This document shows positions 42,760 to 51,371 of a stretch of 63,751 bases of DNA, piece by piece. This DNA comes from Eubacterium sp. AM49-13BH. Lineage in GTDB: Bacteria > Bacillota > Clostridia > Lachnospirales > Lachnospiraceae. A program made the translations under genes and the position numbers. The stretch lies in NCBI RefSeq assembly GCF_003464165.1, contig NZ_QSEK01000017.1, positions 1 to 63,751 of the forward strand, given 5' to 3'. The notes under the pieces are model-generated. The model saw only the letters and a list, made by a program, of their open reading frames with translations. It ran no database searches and was not told the DNA's origin. Every line of letters begins with the position of its first letter. The stretch's first letter is position 1.

Positions 42760-44612
42760 AGTTTAATAAAGCACAGATTCAGGCTATACAACATAATAAA
42801 GGACCGTGTATGGTAATTGCAGGACCAGGTTCTGGAAAGACTACAGTTCTTACACACAGGGTAAGGTATCTTATCGACAGATGCGGGGTCAAGCCGTCTG
42901 ATATTCTTGTTATTACATTTACTAAGGCTGCAGCAGAGCAGATGAAGTTTAAGTTTAAGGGGCTGTCAGAAGGTAGAAGTTCAGCAGTAACATTTGGCAC
43001 ATTTCATGCAGTATTTTTTACCATACTTAAGGCAGCATATAATTATTCTGCACGCTGCATTATTACGCCACATGTACAGCATGAATTCGTGAAAGACCAG
43101 ATACACAGGCTTGAATTGGAGTATGATGATGAGAAGGAAGCTGTAGATGGTGTTTTATCTGAGATAAGCCGTGTTAAGGGTGAGGCTGTTAATATAGATG
43201 AATATGAGAGCAGATGCATTCCGCCACAGAGCTTCAGAATAATATACATGGCTTATGATGATATGCTTGTAAGAAAGCATCTGATTGATTTTGATGACAT
43301 GATTGTACAGTGCCGCGAGCTTCTGATGCAGAGAGAAGATTACAGGAGGGCGTGGCAGAATAAATATAAGTACATTCTGATAGATGAATTTCAGGATATT
43401 AATAAGGCACAGTTTGATGTTGTGAGGATTCTTGCTGATGAATACAGAAATCTTTTTGTGGTGGGGGATGATGACCAGAGTATATATGGATTCAGGGGTT
43501 CTGCTCCACAGATAATGTTAGATTTCAATAAGTATTATAGTGATGCAGTGAGAATTGACATGTGTATTAATTACAGGTCAACGGGCAATATTGTGTTTGC
43601 TTCAAGGGCTGTAGCAGAGGAGAATGAGCATCGTTATTATAAAGATATAACGACGTACAATTCACAAGGAGATACTGTGTCTGTATATGAATTTAACAGT
43701 CTGAATGATGAGAAAGCATTTCTTGTATCAGAGATAAGAAGACTGATTGATACTGGAATAGCTGCTGATGACATTGCTGTGTTATCAAGAACTAATGTAA
43801 TTGGGAATATGTATATGTCAAGGCTTGAAAGTGATGGAATTCCATGCTGCGATTACTCGGTAGTACAGGATATATATGAGCACTGGATAAGTAAGGATAT
43901 TCTTACATATATAAGGATAGCACTTGGCAGCAGGGAAAGAATAGATTTTCTGCGGATTATTAATAAGCCGCTCCGATATATAAGCCGTTCATATATTACA
44001 CAGCCGGCAGATATTAATGCATTGAAGAGAGGCTATGAGGGGAATGAACAGATGAGTAAACAGGTAGAAAAGCTGGTGTCTGATATTAGTATGATAAGAA
44101 GTATGCCTCCATTTGCAGCTGTTAATTATATAAGAAAGGGTGTTGGTTATGATGAGTATATAAGGAATTATATATATGAACACAAGTCTGATAAGGAAGA
44201 ATTATATAATGTGCTTGATGAACTGGCACACAGGGCTTCACAGTATATGAGTCTGTCACAATGGCTTGATGGTATTGCAGAATACATCAGGCAGTGCGAT
44301 AAAGACAGACAGAATAATACAGCAGACGGTGTGCATATGCTTACAATGCACAGCTCTAAAGGTCTTGAATATAAGATTGTACTGGTAATGGATGTCTGTG
44401 AGGGGATAATACCGTATAATAAGTCGATTTTAGATGAGCAGATTGAAGAGGAGAGGAGACTCTTTTATGTTGCGATGACGAGGGCAAAAGAAAAGTTGTA
44501 TCTTCTGTACCCCAAGCAGAGGTACAACAAAGATACAACCCGTTCACGTTTTATAGAAGAGCTTCTTACTGCTCGTTATCCTCTTCTTCGTACAGATCTT
44601 CATACTCCATAG
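42756..44612 (+). CDS. UvrD/PcrA-family ATP-dependent DNA helicase
   Basis: Superfamily 1 helicase of 618 residues with motifs in order: Q-motif FNKAQIQAIQ, Walker A AGPGSGKTTVLTHR, Ia ITFTKAAAEQMK, Walker B ILIDEFQDIN, III VGDDDQSIYGFRGS, IV INYRSTGNIV, V TMHSSKGLEYKIV and VI LFYVAMTRAKEKLYLL. It is shorter than PcrA (about 740) and lacks most of the C-terminal tail. The TTG at 42756 lies 8 nt after AAGGGG; a GTG at 42747 overlaps it. It acts in repair or in displacing proteins from DNA. Its last 47 bp overlap the convergent DUF1292 gene. Confidence 0.9.
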   Translation: MQFNKAQIQAIQHNKGPCMVIAGPGSGKTTVLTHRVRYLIDRCGVKPSDILVITFTKAAAEQMKFKFKGLSEGRSSAVTFGTFHAVFFTILKAAYNYSARCIITPHVQHEFVKDQIHRLELEYDDEKEAVDGVLSEISRVKGEAVNIDEYESRCIPPQSFRIIYMAYDDMLVRKHLIDFDDMIVQCRELLMQREDYRRAWQNKYKYILIDEFQDINKAQFDVVRILADEYRNLFVVGDDDQSIYGFRGSAPQIMLDFNKYYSDAVRIDMCINYRSTGNIVFASRAVAEENEHRYYKDITTYNSQGDTVSVYEFNSLNDEKAFLVSEIRRLIDTGIAADDIAVLSRTNVIGNMYMSRLESDGIPCCDYSVVQDIYEHWISKDILTYIRIALGSRERIDFLRIINKPLRYISRSYITQPADINALKRGYEGNEQMSKQVEKLVSDISMIRSMPPFAAVNYIRKGVGYDEYIRNYIYEHKSDKEELYNVLDELAHRASQYMSLSQWLDGIAEYIRQCDKDRQNNTADGVHMLTMHSSKGLEYKIVLVMDVCEGIIPYNKSILDEQIEEERRLFYVAMTRAKEKLYLLYPKQRYNKDTTRSRFIEELLTARYPLLRTDLHTP

Positions 44613-44877
44613 CATCTAATTCTTCGTCAAATGCTTCAGATACAAGCTCATATTCTTCATCAGATTCAATATTCTCAAGTACAGGTTCGTTGTCGCCTTC
44701 AACCTTGTATCTGTAAAGATATACCTCATCGTTGTCTGCAGCTTCACCCTCAAGTGGAAGAAGTGCGATATAGTCGTTATCTCCAGCAGGGAATATGCGT
44801 ATTATTGCACATTCACATTCTGTGTTATCGTCAAGCATAAGAGTTACTGTGTTATATTCCTGATTATTATTCTCCAT
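44566..44877 (-). CDS. DUF1292-family acidic protein
   Basis: The 103-residue protein is a typical DUF1292 member: TVTLMLDDNTECECAIIRIF, then DYIALLPLEGEAADNDEVYLYRYK and an extremely acidic C-terminus. GGAG lies 5 nt before the ATG at 44877. The family is widespread in Firmicutes and has no known function. Its 3' end lies inside the 3' end of the convergent helicase gene (47 bp overlap), with no terminator between them. Confidence 0.88.
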   Translation of the reverse strand: MENNNQEYNTVTLMLDDNTECECAIIRIFPAGDNDYIALLPLEGEAADNDEVYLYRYKVEGDNEPVLENIESDEEYELVSEAFDEELDAMEYEDLYEEEDNEQ

Positions 44878-44967
44878 AATGTCTCCGTTCTGCCAGTAAT
44901 GGCTTTAGTATTTTCTCTACTCTAACAAATATTATGTATAAAAGCAATGAAAATAAAGAAAAAACAC

Positions 44968-44996
44968 TTGCCATTTTATTATGTAAGGTGTATATT
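44968..44996 (+). promoter_or_regulatory. Promoter of the lrp-type gene
   Basis: TTGCCA (44968-44973) and TATATT (44991-44996) are 17 bp apart; the start would be near 45003, giving a leader of about 113 nt. Confidence 0.55.
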
Positions 44997-45020
44997 ATGC
45001 ATAAGTTAATAATTTAAGTC

Positions 45021-45065
45021 AAAGGGGACGATTTTAGCAACAACGCTAGGATTGTCCCCTTTTTG
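45021..45065 (+). terminator. Intrinsic terminator in the leader of the Lrp-type gene
   Basis: AAAGGGGACGAT pairs with ATTGTCCCCTTT, an inner TAGC/GCTA helix closes the loop, and a T run follows. No gene lies upstream on this strand, so it sits between the candidate promoter at 44968 and the gene at 45116 and may act as an attenuator. Confidence 0.7.
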
Positions 45066-45115
45066 GTTAAATTAATAGCATTTACAACGAATATTATAAT
45101 CTGGAGGTTCACGCC

Positions 45116-45571
45116 ATGGATAAAATCGATAAGAAGATAATTACATTATTACAGCAGAATGCAAGAATGCCATTAAAGGCACTCGCCGAGAATGTTTTCC
45201 TTTCATCACCGGCTGTTTCAGCAAGAATTGAGAGACTTGAGAAGGAAGAGATTATTGAAGGATATGAAGTTAAGATTAATCAGTTAAAGCTGGGATATCA
45301 TATAACAGCATTTATTAATCTTGAAGTTGCTCCTGTGCAGAAACCGGATTTCTATCCATTTATCAAGTCATGCCCTAATGTTGTTGAATGCAACTGTGTA
45401 ACAGGTAATTATTCAATGCTATTAAAGGTTATGTTCCCGAGCACTATGGAACTTGATACATTTATCGGCCAGCTTCAGAAATTCGGAAGAACAAGCACAC
45501 AGATTGTGTTCTCAACACCTGTTGCGCCAAGAGGTATTGATGTTAATCAGGAGATGCCTACAGATAATTAA
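45116..45571 (+). CDS. Lrp/AsnC-family transcriptional regulator
   Basis: Of 151 residues, the N-terminal winged helix-turn-helix is DKIDKKIITLLQQNARMPLKALAENVFLSSPAVSARIERLEKEEII. The C-terminal RAM (effector-binding) domain contains YHITAFINLEVAP and VVECNCVTGNYSMLLKVMF. These regulators sense amino acids and often control their own gene. AGGAGG-like TGGAGG lies before the ATG. The possible attenuator upstream and the monocistronic arrangement suggest tight control of its level. Confidence 0.92.
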   Translation: MDKIDKKIITLLQQNARMPLKALAENVFLSSPAVSARIERLEKEEIIEGYEVKINQLKLGYHITAFINLEVAPVQKPDFYPFIKSCPNVVECNCVTGNYSMLLKVMFPSTMELDTFIGQLQKFGRTSTQIVFSTPVAPRGIDVNQEMPTDN

Positions 45572-45601
45572 TCAAAAGTTCATAATTATTTCACCTATTA
45601 G

Positions 45602-45636
45602 CACTGTCAGACACTTGCTGTTCTGGCAGTGTTTTT
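45602..45636 (+). terminator. Terminator of the Lrp-type gene
   Basis: CACTGTCAGA pairs with TCTGGCAGTG (one G-U) around a 10-nt loop, with five Ts after it. Confidence 0.9.
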
Positions 45637-45644
45637 GTTATAAT
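45615..45644 (+). promoter_or_regulatory. Promoter of the moxR operon, overlapping the terminator
   Basis: TTGCTG (45615-45620) lies in the loop of the preceding terminator and TATAAT (45639-45644) directly follows its T tract, spacing 18 bp. Start would be near 45651, 30 nt before moxR. Confidence 0.6.
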
Positions 45645-45680
45645 TATCTAAGTTTAAATTTCGTGTTACGAGGAGGAATT

Positions 45681-46616
45681 ATGAGTAAGGCTTCAGATAT
45701 ATTAGATAATGTAAGTAAGGTGATTGTGGGAAAGAGAAATGTTTCGGAACTTGTTCTGACAAGTATTATTGCCGGTGGGCATGTTCTTCTTGAAGATGTT
45801 CCGGGAACAGGAAAGACTATGATGGCGAAATCATTTGCCAAAAGTATAGATGGTGAATTTTCAAGAATTCAGTTTACACCAGACCTTTTGCCGTCTGATA
45901 TAACAGGCGTACATGTGTACAACCAGAAAGAGGGGGAGTTCGTATTCAGAAGAGGTCCTGTATTTGCTAATGTTATTCTTGCTGATGAGATTAACAGAGC
46001 AACACCGAGAACTCAGTCGGCACTTCTTGAGTGTATGGAAGAACATCAGGTTACTGTTGATGGAGAATATTCTAAACTGGCAGAACCTTTTATAGTAATT
46101 GCAACGCAGAATCCAATTGAAACAGCAGGAACATATCAGCTTCCAGAGGCACAGCTTGACAGATTCCTTATGAAGATTAATATGGGATACCCGGAAAAAG
46201 ATGATGAGGTACTCATTCTTAACAGATTCCTTACATCTAATCCAGAAATAACTCTTGAAAAAGTGGCAACCTGTGAGGATATTATTGCAATGAAGGAAGA
46301 TGCTAAGAATGTATACATTCATCCGGTGCTTATTGAGTATATTGTTGAACTTGCAAGAATGACAAGAAATGAAGAAAATGTATTAACAGGTGTCAGTCCA
46401 AGAGGAACACTTGGCATGCTGAATGCTGCAAGAGCATATGCGTATGTATCAGGAAGAGATTATGTTGTGCCAGAGGATATTAAGATTTTGGCACCATATG
46501 TATGGGCACACAGACTTGTTTTACAGGCTGGTTTTATGAACAGAGATAATAAAGAACAAATCATAGGCAATGTTGTCTCGAAAACAGCAGTTCCTACTGA
46601 AGATTGGAATAGATAA
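45681..46616 (+). CDS. MoxR-type AAA+ ATPase
   Basis: The start at 45681 is preceded by GAGGAGG. The 311-residue ATPase has Walker A EDVPGTGKTMMAKS, Walker B VILADEINRATPRTQSALLE and sensor 1 VIATQNPIE, then GVSPRGTLGMLNAARAYAY. MoxR proteins act as chaperone-like ATPases together with DUF58 and VWA-type partners in envelope or metal-insertion processes. The stop codon overlaps the start of the DUF58 gene by one base (TAATG), which is the standard neighbour. Confidence 0.95.
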   Translation: MSKASDILDNVSKVIVGKRNVSELVLTSIIAGGHVLLEDVPGTGKTMMAKSFAKSIDGEFSRIQFTPDLLPSDITGVHVYNQKEGEFVFRRGPVFANVILADEINRATPRTQSALLECMEEHQVTVDGEYSKLAEPFIVIATQNPIETAGTYQLPEAQLDRFLMKINMGYPEKDDEVLILNRFLTSNPEITLEKVATCEDIIAMKEDAKNVYIHPVLIEYIVELARMTRNEENVLTGVSPRGTLGMLNAARAYAYVSGRDYVVPEDIKILAPYVWAHRLVLQAGFMNRDNKEQIIGNVVSKTAVPTEDWNR

Positions 46617-47764
46617 TGAATGTTTTGTTAATGCTTTTAGGTGTACTGATTGTGTACCTTGCTGTAAAGCTTGTGTACAGATATAACTGGAATAAAAATC
46701 TTACAGTGAGTCTTGAATTTGATAAAAAGCATGTGGTTAAGGATGATATTGTTAATATTACAGAAGTTGTTACTAATGCCAAGAGACTGCCACTTCCTTG
46801 TATTAATCTTAAATTTCAGGCTGCAAGAGAATTGCTTTTTACAGGTTCAGATACTAATTCAAGCGTATCGGATAAGACTTACCGTAATGATGTATTTTCT
46901 CTTCTTTCTAATCAGAGAATTACAAGAAAGGTTCCTGTCAGGTGCACAAGAAGGGGCGTTTACCGCATTTCAGGCCTTGAGATTGTATTTTCCGGCTTGT
47001 TTATGAATGAAATTAATGTTCTAAAGACTGGTAATAACTGTGAAATAACAGTATATCCAAAACCGGCAGACCCGACAGTGTTAAAACCAGTGAACAGCAG
47101 GATTTCAGGAGAAGTAGAACGAAAAAAATATATGCTTGAAGATCCATTTGTATTCAGAGGAATAAGAGACTATACGGGTAATGACAGCCTTAAGAATGTC
47201 AACTGGAAAGCAACGGCAAGAACCGGCAATCTTATGGTTAATGAATATGATGAGTCTGTCAGCCGGAATGTATGCATTCTGCTAAATCTCGAAGAAGACG
47301 GAGTGTTAAGGTATGATGCGGTTGACGAACAGGCTATAAGTATTGCAGCAGGAATATCACAGATGCTAATTGCATGTGGAATAAATGTTTCAATGCTCAG
47401 CAATGGATGTGATGTTGATACAAAGAGTCCGGTTGTAATAAATAATGGTTCTGGAACAGGACATCTGAATAATATTAATACTGCACTTGCAAGAATTGAT
47501 ACAGGAATTGCTATGGAAGAATACTCTGCTATGCTTGAAAAAATTCTTGAGCCGGATAATATGAGAATAGAAAGTGGATATGTATATGTTTTATCTCTGC
47601 AAGCAGAAGAAAGAAATTGCAGAGTGTTATTAATAAAATCAGCAGGCTTCAGGCGGATATGGTATGGATTGTACCACATTTTCCAGGAGATGATTATGGA
47701 CTGGAATTATGTGATTTTGAGCCGGTTGGATGGGAAGTTAAGTGAGGAGAAGCAATATGAGTGA
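46616..47764 (+). CDS. DUF58 domain protein
   Basis: The 382-residue protein starts with one hydrophobic segment (VLLMLLGVLIVYLAVKLVY), then a beta-rich stretch (RITRKVPVRCTRRGVYRISGLEIVFSGLFM). The DUF58 signature FVFRGIRDYTGNDSLKNVNWKATARTGNLMVNEYDE is at about residues 180-215, followed by a VWA-like part. Partner of the MoxR ATPase, with which it overlaps by one base; its end overlaps the next gene by 8 bp. The set is membrane-associated; its client is unknown. Confidence 0.9.
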   Translation: MNVLLMLLGVLIVYLAVKLVYRYNWNKNLTVSLEFDKKHVVKDDIVNITEVVTNAKRLPLPCINLKFQAARELLFTGSDTNSSVSDKTYRNDVFSLLSNQRITRKVPVRCTRRGVYRISGLEIVFSGLFMNEINVLKTGNNCEITVYPKPADPTVLKPVNSRISGEVERKKYMLEDPFVFRGIRDYTGNDSLKNVNWKATARTGNLMVNEYDESVSRNVCILLNLEEDGVLRYDAVDEQAISIAAGISQMLIACGINVSMLSNGCDVDTKSPVVINNGSGTGHLNNINTALARIDTGIAMEEYSAMLEKILEPDNMRIESGYVYVLSLQAEERNCRVLLIKSAGFRRIWYGLYHIFQEMIMDWNYVILSRLDGKLSEEKQYE

Positions 47765-49130
47765 GTCTGTTGCGCGTTCAGGAAATAAAACATTATATGC
47801 GGCACGGTCAGTTGTGGAATTACTTAGTCAGTGTGTTGTTTTTATGGCATTTGCTGCAATGATAATTCTAGGGGTTGTTAAAAAATCTGATGAATATATT
47901 TTATATGCCACGCTGGTTACTATTCCTGTAGTTATTACATTTTTTGCAAGAAAATATATAAAGTCGTTATTTCTTTTTGCAATGATTCATATAGTACTTA
48001 TTGCAGCAGCAATTATGCTTGGAAGAACAGATGCTGAAAGTACGGCATATTTTGTAAGTGTGTTTGTTGTATGTGTACGATCTGTAAGTGTAAGGATTGC
48101 TAATGTAAGAAAAACTGAATATATGAAGGAGTCGCGGTTCAGCACTAAAACAGAAGATGTTAATGATGATGAAAAGAAAGCGGTAATGCAGACAACAGAG
48201 AGAATGTCAGTGGTGTATTGCATTGTTATGATTGTTGGAAGTACATTTGGAGGACAGAATGGCAGTACAAAACTTGTAAGTTTTGAATCTTTGATGTTTG
48301 CCCTTTTTATAATTCTTTTCCTTATAGGGAATCAGCTTAAAGGAGTTAATGATTTATTTATAAGTAATACAGGTAAATCCGAATTCCCAGCAAGAAGAAT
48401 AACAGGCATTAATATGGCAACTGTGGCTGTTGTAGCTGTATTAATGATAATGGGAATGCTTCTGTTCTACAGAGGAGATGGTGGTAATATATTTGCACTG
48501 ATGGGAAGTATCTTAGGTGTAGTATTCAGACCGCTTCTTAAATTGCTGCTCATGCTTATGAAAGAAAATGACGAAGCTCTGCCTCAGCAGCCAACTCAAC
48601 CAATCAATAAGGATGATGCTTTGTATGACGAAACAGAGATAAAAGAATATGCGGATAATCCTGTTATGCAGGCAGTTTTCGTTGCTTTCACAGTGGTTAT
48701 TATTACAGGGTTATTGATTGCTGTTATATATGTTATTGTAAGATATGCGAGAAAGTTCAAGGAATCAGGGGATGATAATGGAGATGAAGTTGAATTCATA
48801 GGAACAGGCAGGCATGAAAGAAAAATCAGAAGGTCTAAGCATGCTGTGGAGAAAACCAATCTTGCGGTTAATATGCAATATAGAAAAGCATTTAAAAAGG
48901 CAGCGATGCCGGATAAGAGAAAAAGAAAAGAAAAGATGGCTGCAAAAAGTTTGGCTTATATGCAGCCTGAGGATATCACAAGAAATAATATTACTTCAAA
49001 TGCTGTGACTGCTGAAAGAATTACAAGAAGTTATGAAAAAGCCAGATATTCTGATAAGAATATTTCCAAAGAAGAACTTGAATTTATGCTTGACTTTATA
49101 AAAAATGACAAGTATAATAAACATACATAA
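47757..49130 (+). CDS. Multi-spanning membrane protein of the MoxR operon
   Basis: GAGGAG 7 nt upstream supports the ATG at 47757. The 457 residues include about six hydrophobic helices in the first 190, one near 215-235, and another near 310-330 (VAFTVVIITGLLIAVIYVIV), and end in a very basic cytosolic tail (RKRKEKMAAK). In many bacteria the third gene of MoxR-DUF58 operons is a TgpA-type transglutaminase membrane protein; here I see no Cys/His/Asp triad, so the enzymatic domain is absent. The 3' end contains the promoter for the leuA T-box. Confidence 0.72.
   Translation: MSESVARSGNKTLYAARSVVELLSQCVVFMAFAAMIILGVVKKSDEYILYATLVTIPVVITFFARKYIKSLFLFAMIHIVLIAAAIMLGRTDAESTAYFVSVFVVCVRSVSVRIANVRKTEYMKESRFSTKTEDVNDDEKKAVMQTTERMSVVYCIVMIVGSTFGGQNGSTKLVSFESLMFALFIILFLIGNQLKGVNDLFISNTGKSEFPARRITGINMATVAVVAVLMIMGMLLFYRGDGGNIFALMGSILGVVFRPLLKLLLMLMKENDEALPQQPTQPINKDDALYDETEIKEYADNPVMQAVFVAFTVVIITGLLIAVIYVIVRYARKFKESGDDNGDEVEFIGTGRHERKIRRSKHAVEKTNLAVNMQYRKAFKKAAMPDKRKRKEKMAAKSLAYMQPEDITRNNITSNAVTAERITRSYEKARYSDKNISKEELEFMLDFIKNDKYNKHT
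49090..49118 (+). promoter_or_regulatory. Promoter of leuA, inside the preceding gene
   Basis: TTGACT (49090-49095) and perfect TATAAT (49113-49118), 17 bp apart, lie within the last 14 codons of the upstream membrane-protein gene. The start would be near 49125. Confidence 0.8.
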
Positions 49131-49422
49131 TAAGTAAATGCTGTGAAGAGGACTATTAGATAGGAACCAGAGTCAGAGAACTGCCGGGTGGTGCGAGGCA
49201 GTCGAAGGAACTTATTGAACTCGCCTTGGAGCTGCTACCTGAAATCATTATGAGAAGTAGGAGTAGCCGGAAGCCAACCGTTATAGTGGACAGAATATAA
49301 TGCAATACATTTGTTGTACGTATTCAGTGAGTGCATAGCATAGCTATGAAGAAGAGTGGTAACGCGTGAGATTTATCTTTCGTCTCTTTGGGTAGAATTG
49401 CCCATGGACGAAAGATTTTTTT
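49125..49422 (+). promoter_or_regulatory. T-box riboswitch (leucine) controlling leuA
   Basis: The leader has the T-box sequence AGAGTGGTAACGCG (49353-49366) and ends in an intrinsic terminator: ATCTTTCGTC (49375-49384) with GACGAAAGAT (49407-49416) and seven Ts. The probable specifier is CTC (49220-49222) in TGAACTCG, a leucine codon, consistent with the gene controlled. The TGGT in the T-box would pair with an uncharged ACCA end, i.e. discriminator A as in tRNA-Leu. Uncharged tRNA-Leu should favour the antiterminator and leuA expression. Confidence 0.92.
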
Positions 49423-49489
49423 ATGCTTATCTTTAAGGAAGCCTTTACTTATTAACAATACATATTTATATTTTCAGGAGGTTTTAGAA

Positions 49490-51151
49490 ATGTTTGATTA
49501 CAGACAGTATGAAAGAGGCTATTTTATGCCACCAGTTAAGTGCAATGACTGGGTTAACAAAGAGTATGTTGATAAGGCACCAATCTGGTGTTCGGTTGAT
49601 TTAAGAGATGGTAACCAGGCTCTTGTTGAACCTATGAGTCTAGATGAAAAACTTGAATTCTTCCAGATGTTAGTTGAAGTCGGATTTAAGGAAATTGAGA
49701 TTGGTTTCCCTGCAGCTTCTGAGACAGAATATGAATTCTGTCGTACACTTATTGAGAAGAACATGATTCCTGATGATGTTACAATCCAGGTTCTTACCCA
49801 GGCAAGACCACATATTATTAAGAAGACATTTGAAGCTGTAAAGGGTGCTCCAAGAGCAATCGTTCATGTATATAATTCTACTTCATTAGCACAGAGAGAA
49901 CAGGTATTCAAGAAGTCTAAGGAAGAAGTTAAGCAGATTGCTATTGAAGGTGCTAAGTTATTAAAGGAACTTGCTGAAGCTGATGGAGGAAACTTCCTTT
50001 TTGAATACAGTCCAGAGAGCTTTACAGGAACAGAACCAGAGTATGCACTTGAGGTATGCAACGCTGTTGTTGATATCTGGCAGCCAACTCCTGATAAGAA
50101 ATGTATCATCAATCTTCCTGCTACAGTAGAAATGTCACTTCCACATGTATTTGCAAGCCAGATTGAATATATGTCTAAATACATGCACAACAGAGAAAAT
50201 GTTATTATTTCTCTTCATCCACATAATGACCGTTCGACAGGTGTTGCTGATGCAGAGTTAGGACTTCTTGCAGGAGCAGATAGAATTGAGGGAACACTTT
50301 TTGGTAATGGTGAGAGAACAGGTAATGTAGATATTATTACACTTGCGATGAATATGTATATGCAGGGTGTTAATCCTGAACTCAATCTTTCTGATATGCC
50401 ACATCTTGCAGAAGTATTTGAAAGACTTACACAGATGAAGATTGATGACCGCCATCCATGGTGTGGTAAGCTTGTATTTGCAGCTTTCTCAGGTTCACAT
50501 CAGGATGCTATATCTAAGGGAATGCATTACAGAATAGAAAATGATCCTAATAAATGGACAGTTCCATATCTTCCAATTAATCCGGAAGATGTAGGACGTA
50601 CATATGATTCAGATGTTATAAGAATTAACAGCCAGTCTGGTAAGGGTGGTGTTGCTTATGTCCTTGAACATAATTATGGAATGATTGTTCCTAAGGCTAT
50701 GAGAGAAGATCTGGGTTATGCTGTTAAAGATGTATCGGATGTTAATCATAAGGAACTTTCAGCAGATGAAGTTCTTGAGATATTTGAGAAGAGATATAAG
50801 AAATACACACCAGTATTCAAGATTTCTGAAGTACATTTCAAGCAGATTAATGGAATACAGACAGTCGTAACTATTAATGAGAATGGTGAGAAGTACAATG
50901 TTGAAGATGGCGGTAATGGTCGTCTTGATGCTGTAAGTAATGCTCTTGCCAGCCACTTTGGAAAGCCTTGCGATATCTTCTGTTATGAAGAACATTCATT
51001 AAAGAAGGGTTCTGATTCTAGTGCCATTGCATATGTTGGTATCACAGGAGATGATGGAAAGAATTACTTTGGTATTGGTATAGACCATGATATCATCAGA
51101 GCTTCTATTGATGCGTTAGAGTCAGCCATGAACAGAAGTCTTGAAGCTTAA
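49490..51151 (+). CDS. leuA: 2-isopropylmalate synthase
   Basis: The start at 49490 has AGGAGG 8 nt upstream and lies 67 nt after the T-box terminator. The 553-residue enzyme belongs to the longer LeuA branch (about 550-560 aa): N-terminal KAPIWCSVDLRDGNQALVEPM (catalytic Arg-Asp), metal site HPHNDRSTGVADAE, GTLFGNGERTGNVD, and the C-terminal regulatory domain (YVGITGDDGKNYFGIGIDHDI) for leucine feedback. It condenses acetyl-CoA with 2-oxoisovalerate, the first step of leucine synthesis. Confidence 0.97.
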   Translation: MFDYRQYERGYFMPPVKCNDWVNKEYVDKAPIWCSVDLRDGNQALVEPMSLDEKLEFFQMLVEVGFKEIEIGFPAASETEYEFCRTLIEKNMIPDDVTIQVLTQARPHIIKKTFEAVKGAPRAIVHVYNSTSLAQREQVFKKSKEEVKQIAIEGAKLLKELAEADGGNFLFEYSPESFTGTEPEYALEVCNAVVDIWQPTPDKKCIINLPATVEMSLPHVFASQIEYMSKYMHNRENVIISLHPHNDRSTGVADAELGLLAGADRIEGTLFGNGERTGNVDIITLAMNMYMQGVNPELNLSDMPHLAEVFERLTQMKIDDRHPWCGKLVFAAFSGSHQDAISKGMHYRIENDPNKWTVPYLPINPEDVGRTYDSDVIRINSQSGKGGVAYVLEHNYGMIVPKAMREDLGYAVKDVSDVNHKELSADEVLEIFEKRYKKYTPVFKISEVHFKQINGIQTVVTINENGEKYNVEDGGNGRLDAVSNALASHFGKPCDIFCYEEHSLKKGSDSSAIAYVGITGDDGKNYFGIGIDHDIIRASIDALESAMNRSLEA

Positions 51152-51182
51152 TATATTATTTAATTGAATAATCTGTAATAGT

Positions 51183-51238
51183 ACCCATGTCCTTAACGTA
51201 TACTAGAATGATAACGATTAAGGAACATGGGTTGTTTT
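51183..51238 (+). terminator. Terminator after leuA
   Basis: ACCCATGT-CCTTAA pairs with TTAAGGAACATGGGT (one bulged A) across a loop of about 20 nt, followed by TGTTTT. Confidence 0.75.
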
Positions 51239-51258
51239 ATTTATGTAGAATTAAAAAA

Positions 51259-51303
51259 TCCCCCTCAAAGGGGGAAGCGGTACTATAGTACTAATGCTAT
51301 TAT
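51259..51303 (+). promoter_or_regulatory. Palindromes and extended -10 promoter before the surface-protein gene
   Basis: A TCCCCC/GGGGGA hairpin (51259-51275) is followed by the perfect palindrome GTACTATAGTAC (51280-51291) and an extended -10 element TGC-TATTAT (51295-51303). The palindrome covers the -35 area, where a repressor or activator could act. Confidence 0.4.
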
Positions 51304-51371
51304 ACGCTTGTGGGGAGAAAATATAGTTAAAGGGGTAAAACTATTGATTCAAACATTTCGGAGGGATGGTA

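Noticed and set aside
45095..45107. TATAAT at 45095-45100 as main promoter of the Lrp-type gene
   Set aside because: It would start transcription at or after the RBS, and no -35 fits; the promoter at 44968 is better.
51241..51371. Cyclic-di-GMP or other known riboswitch before the surface-protein gene
   Set aside because: The hairpins and palindrome do not contain a recognisable aptamer core; described as palindromes plus promoter only.
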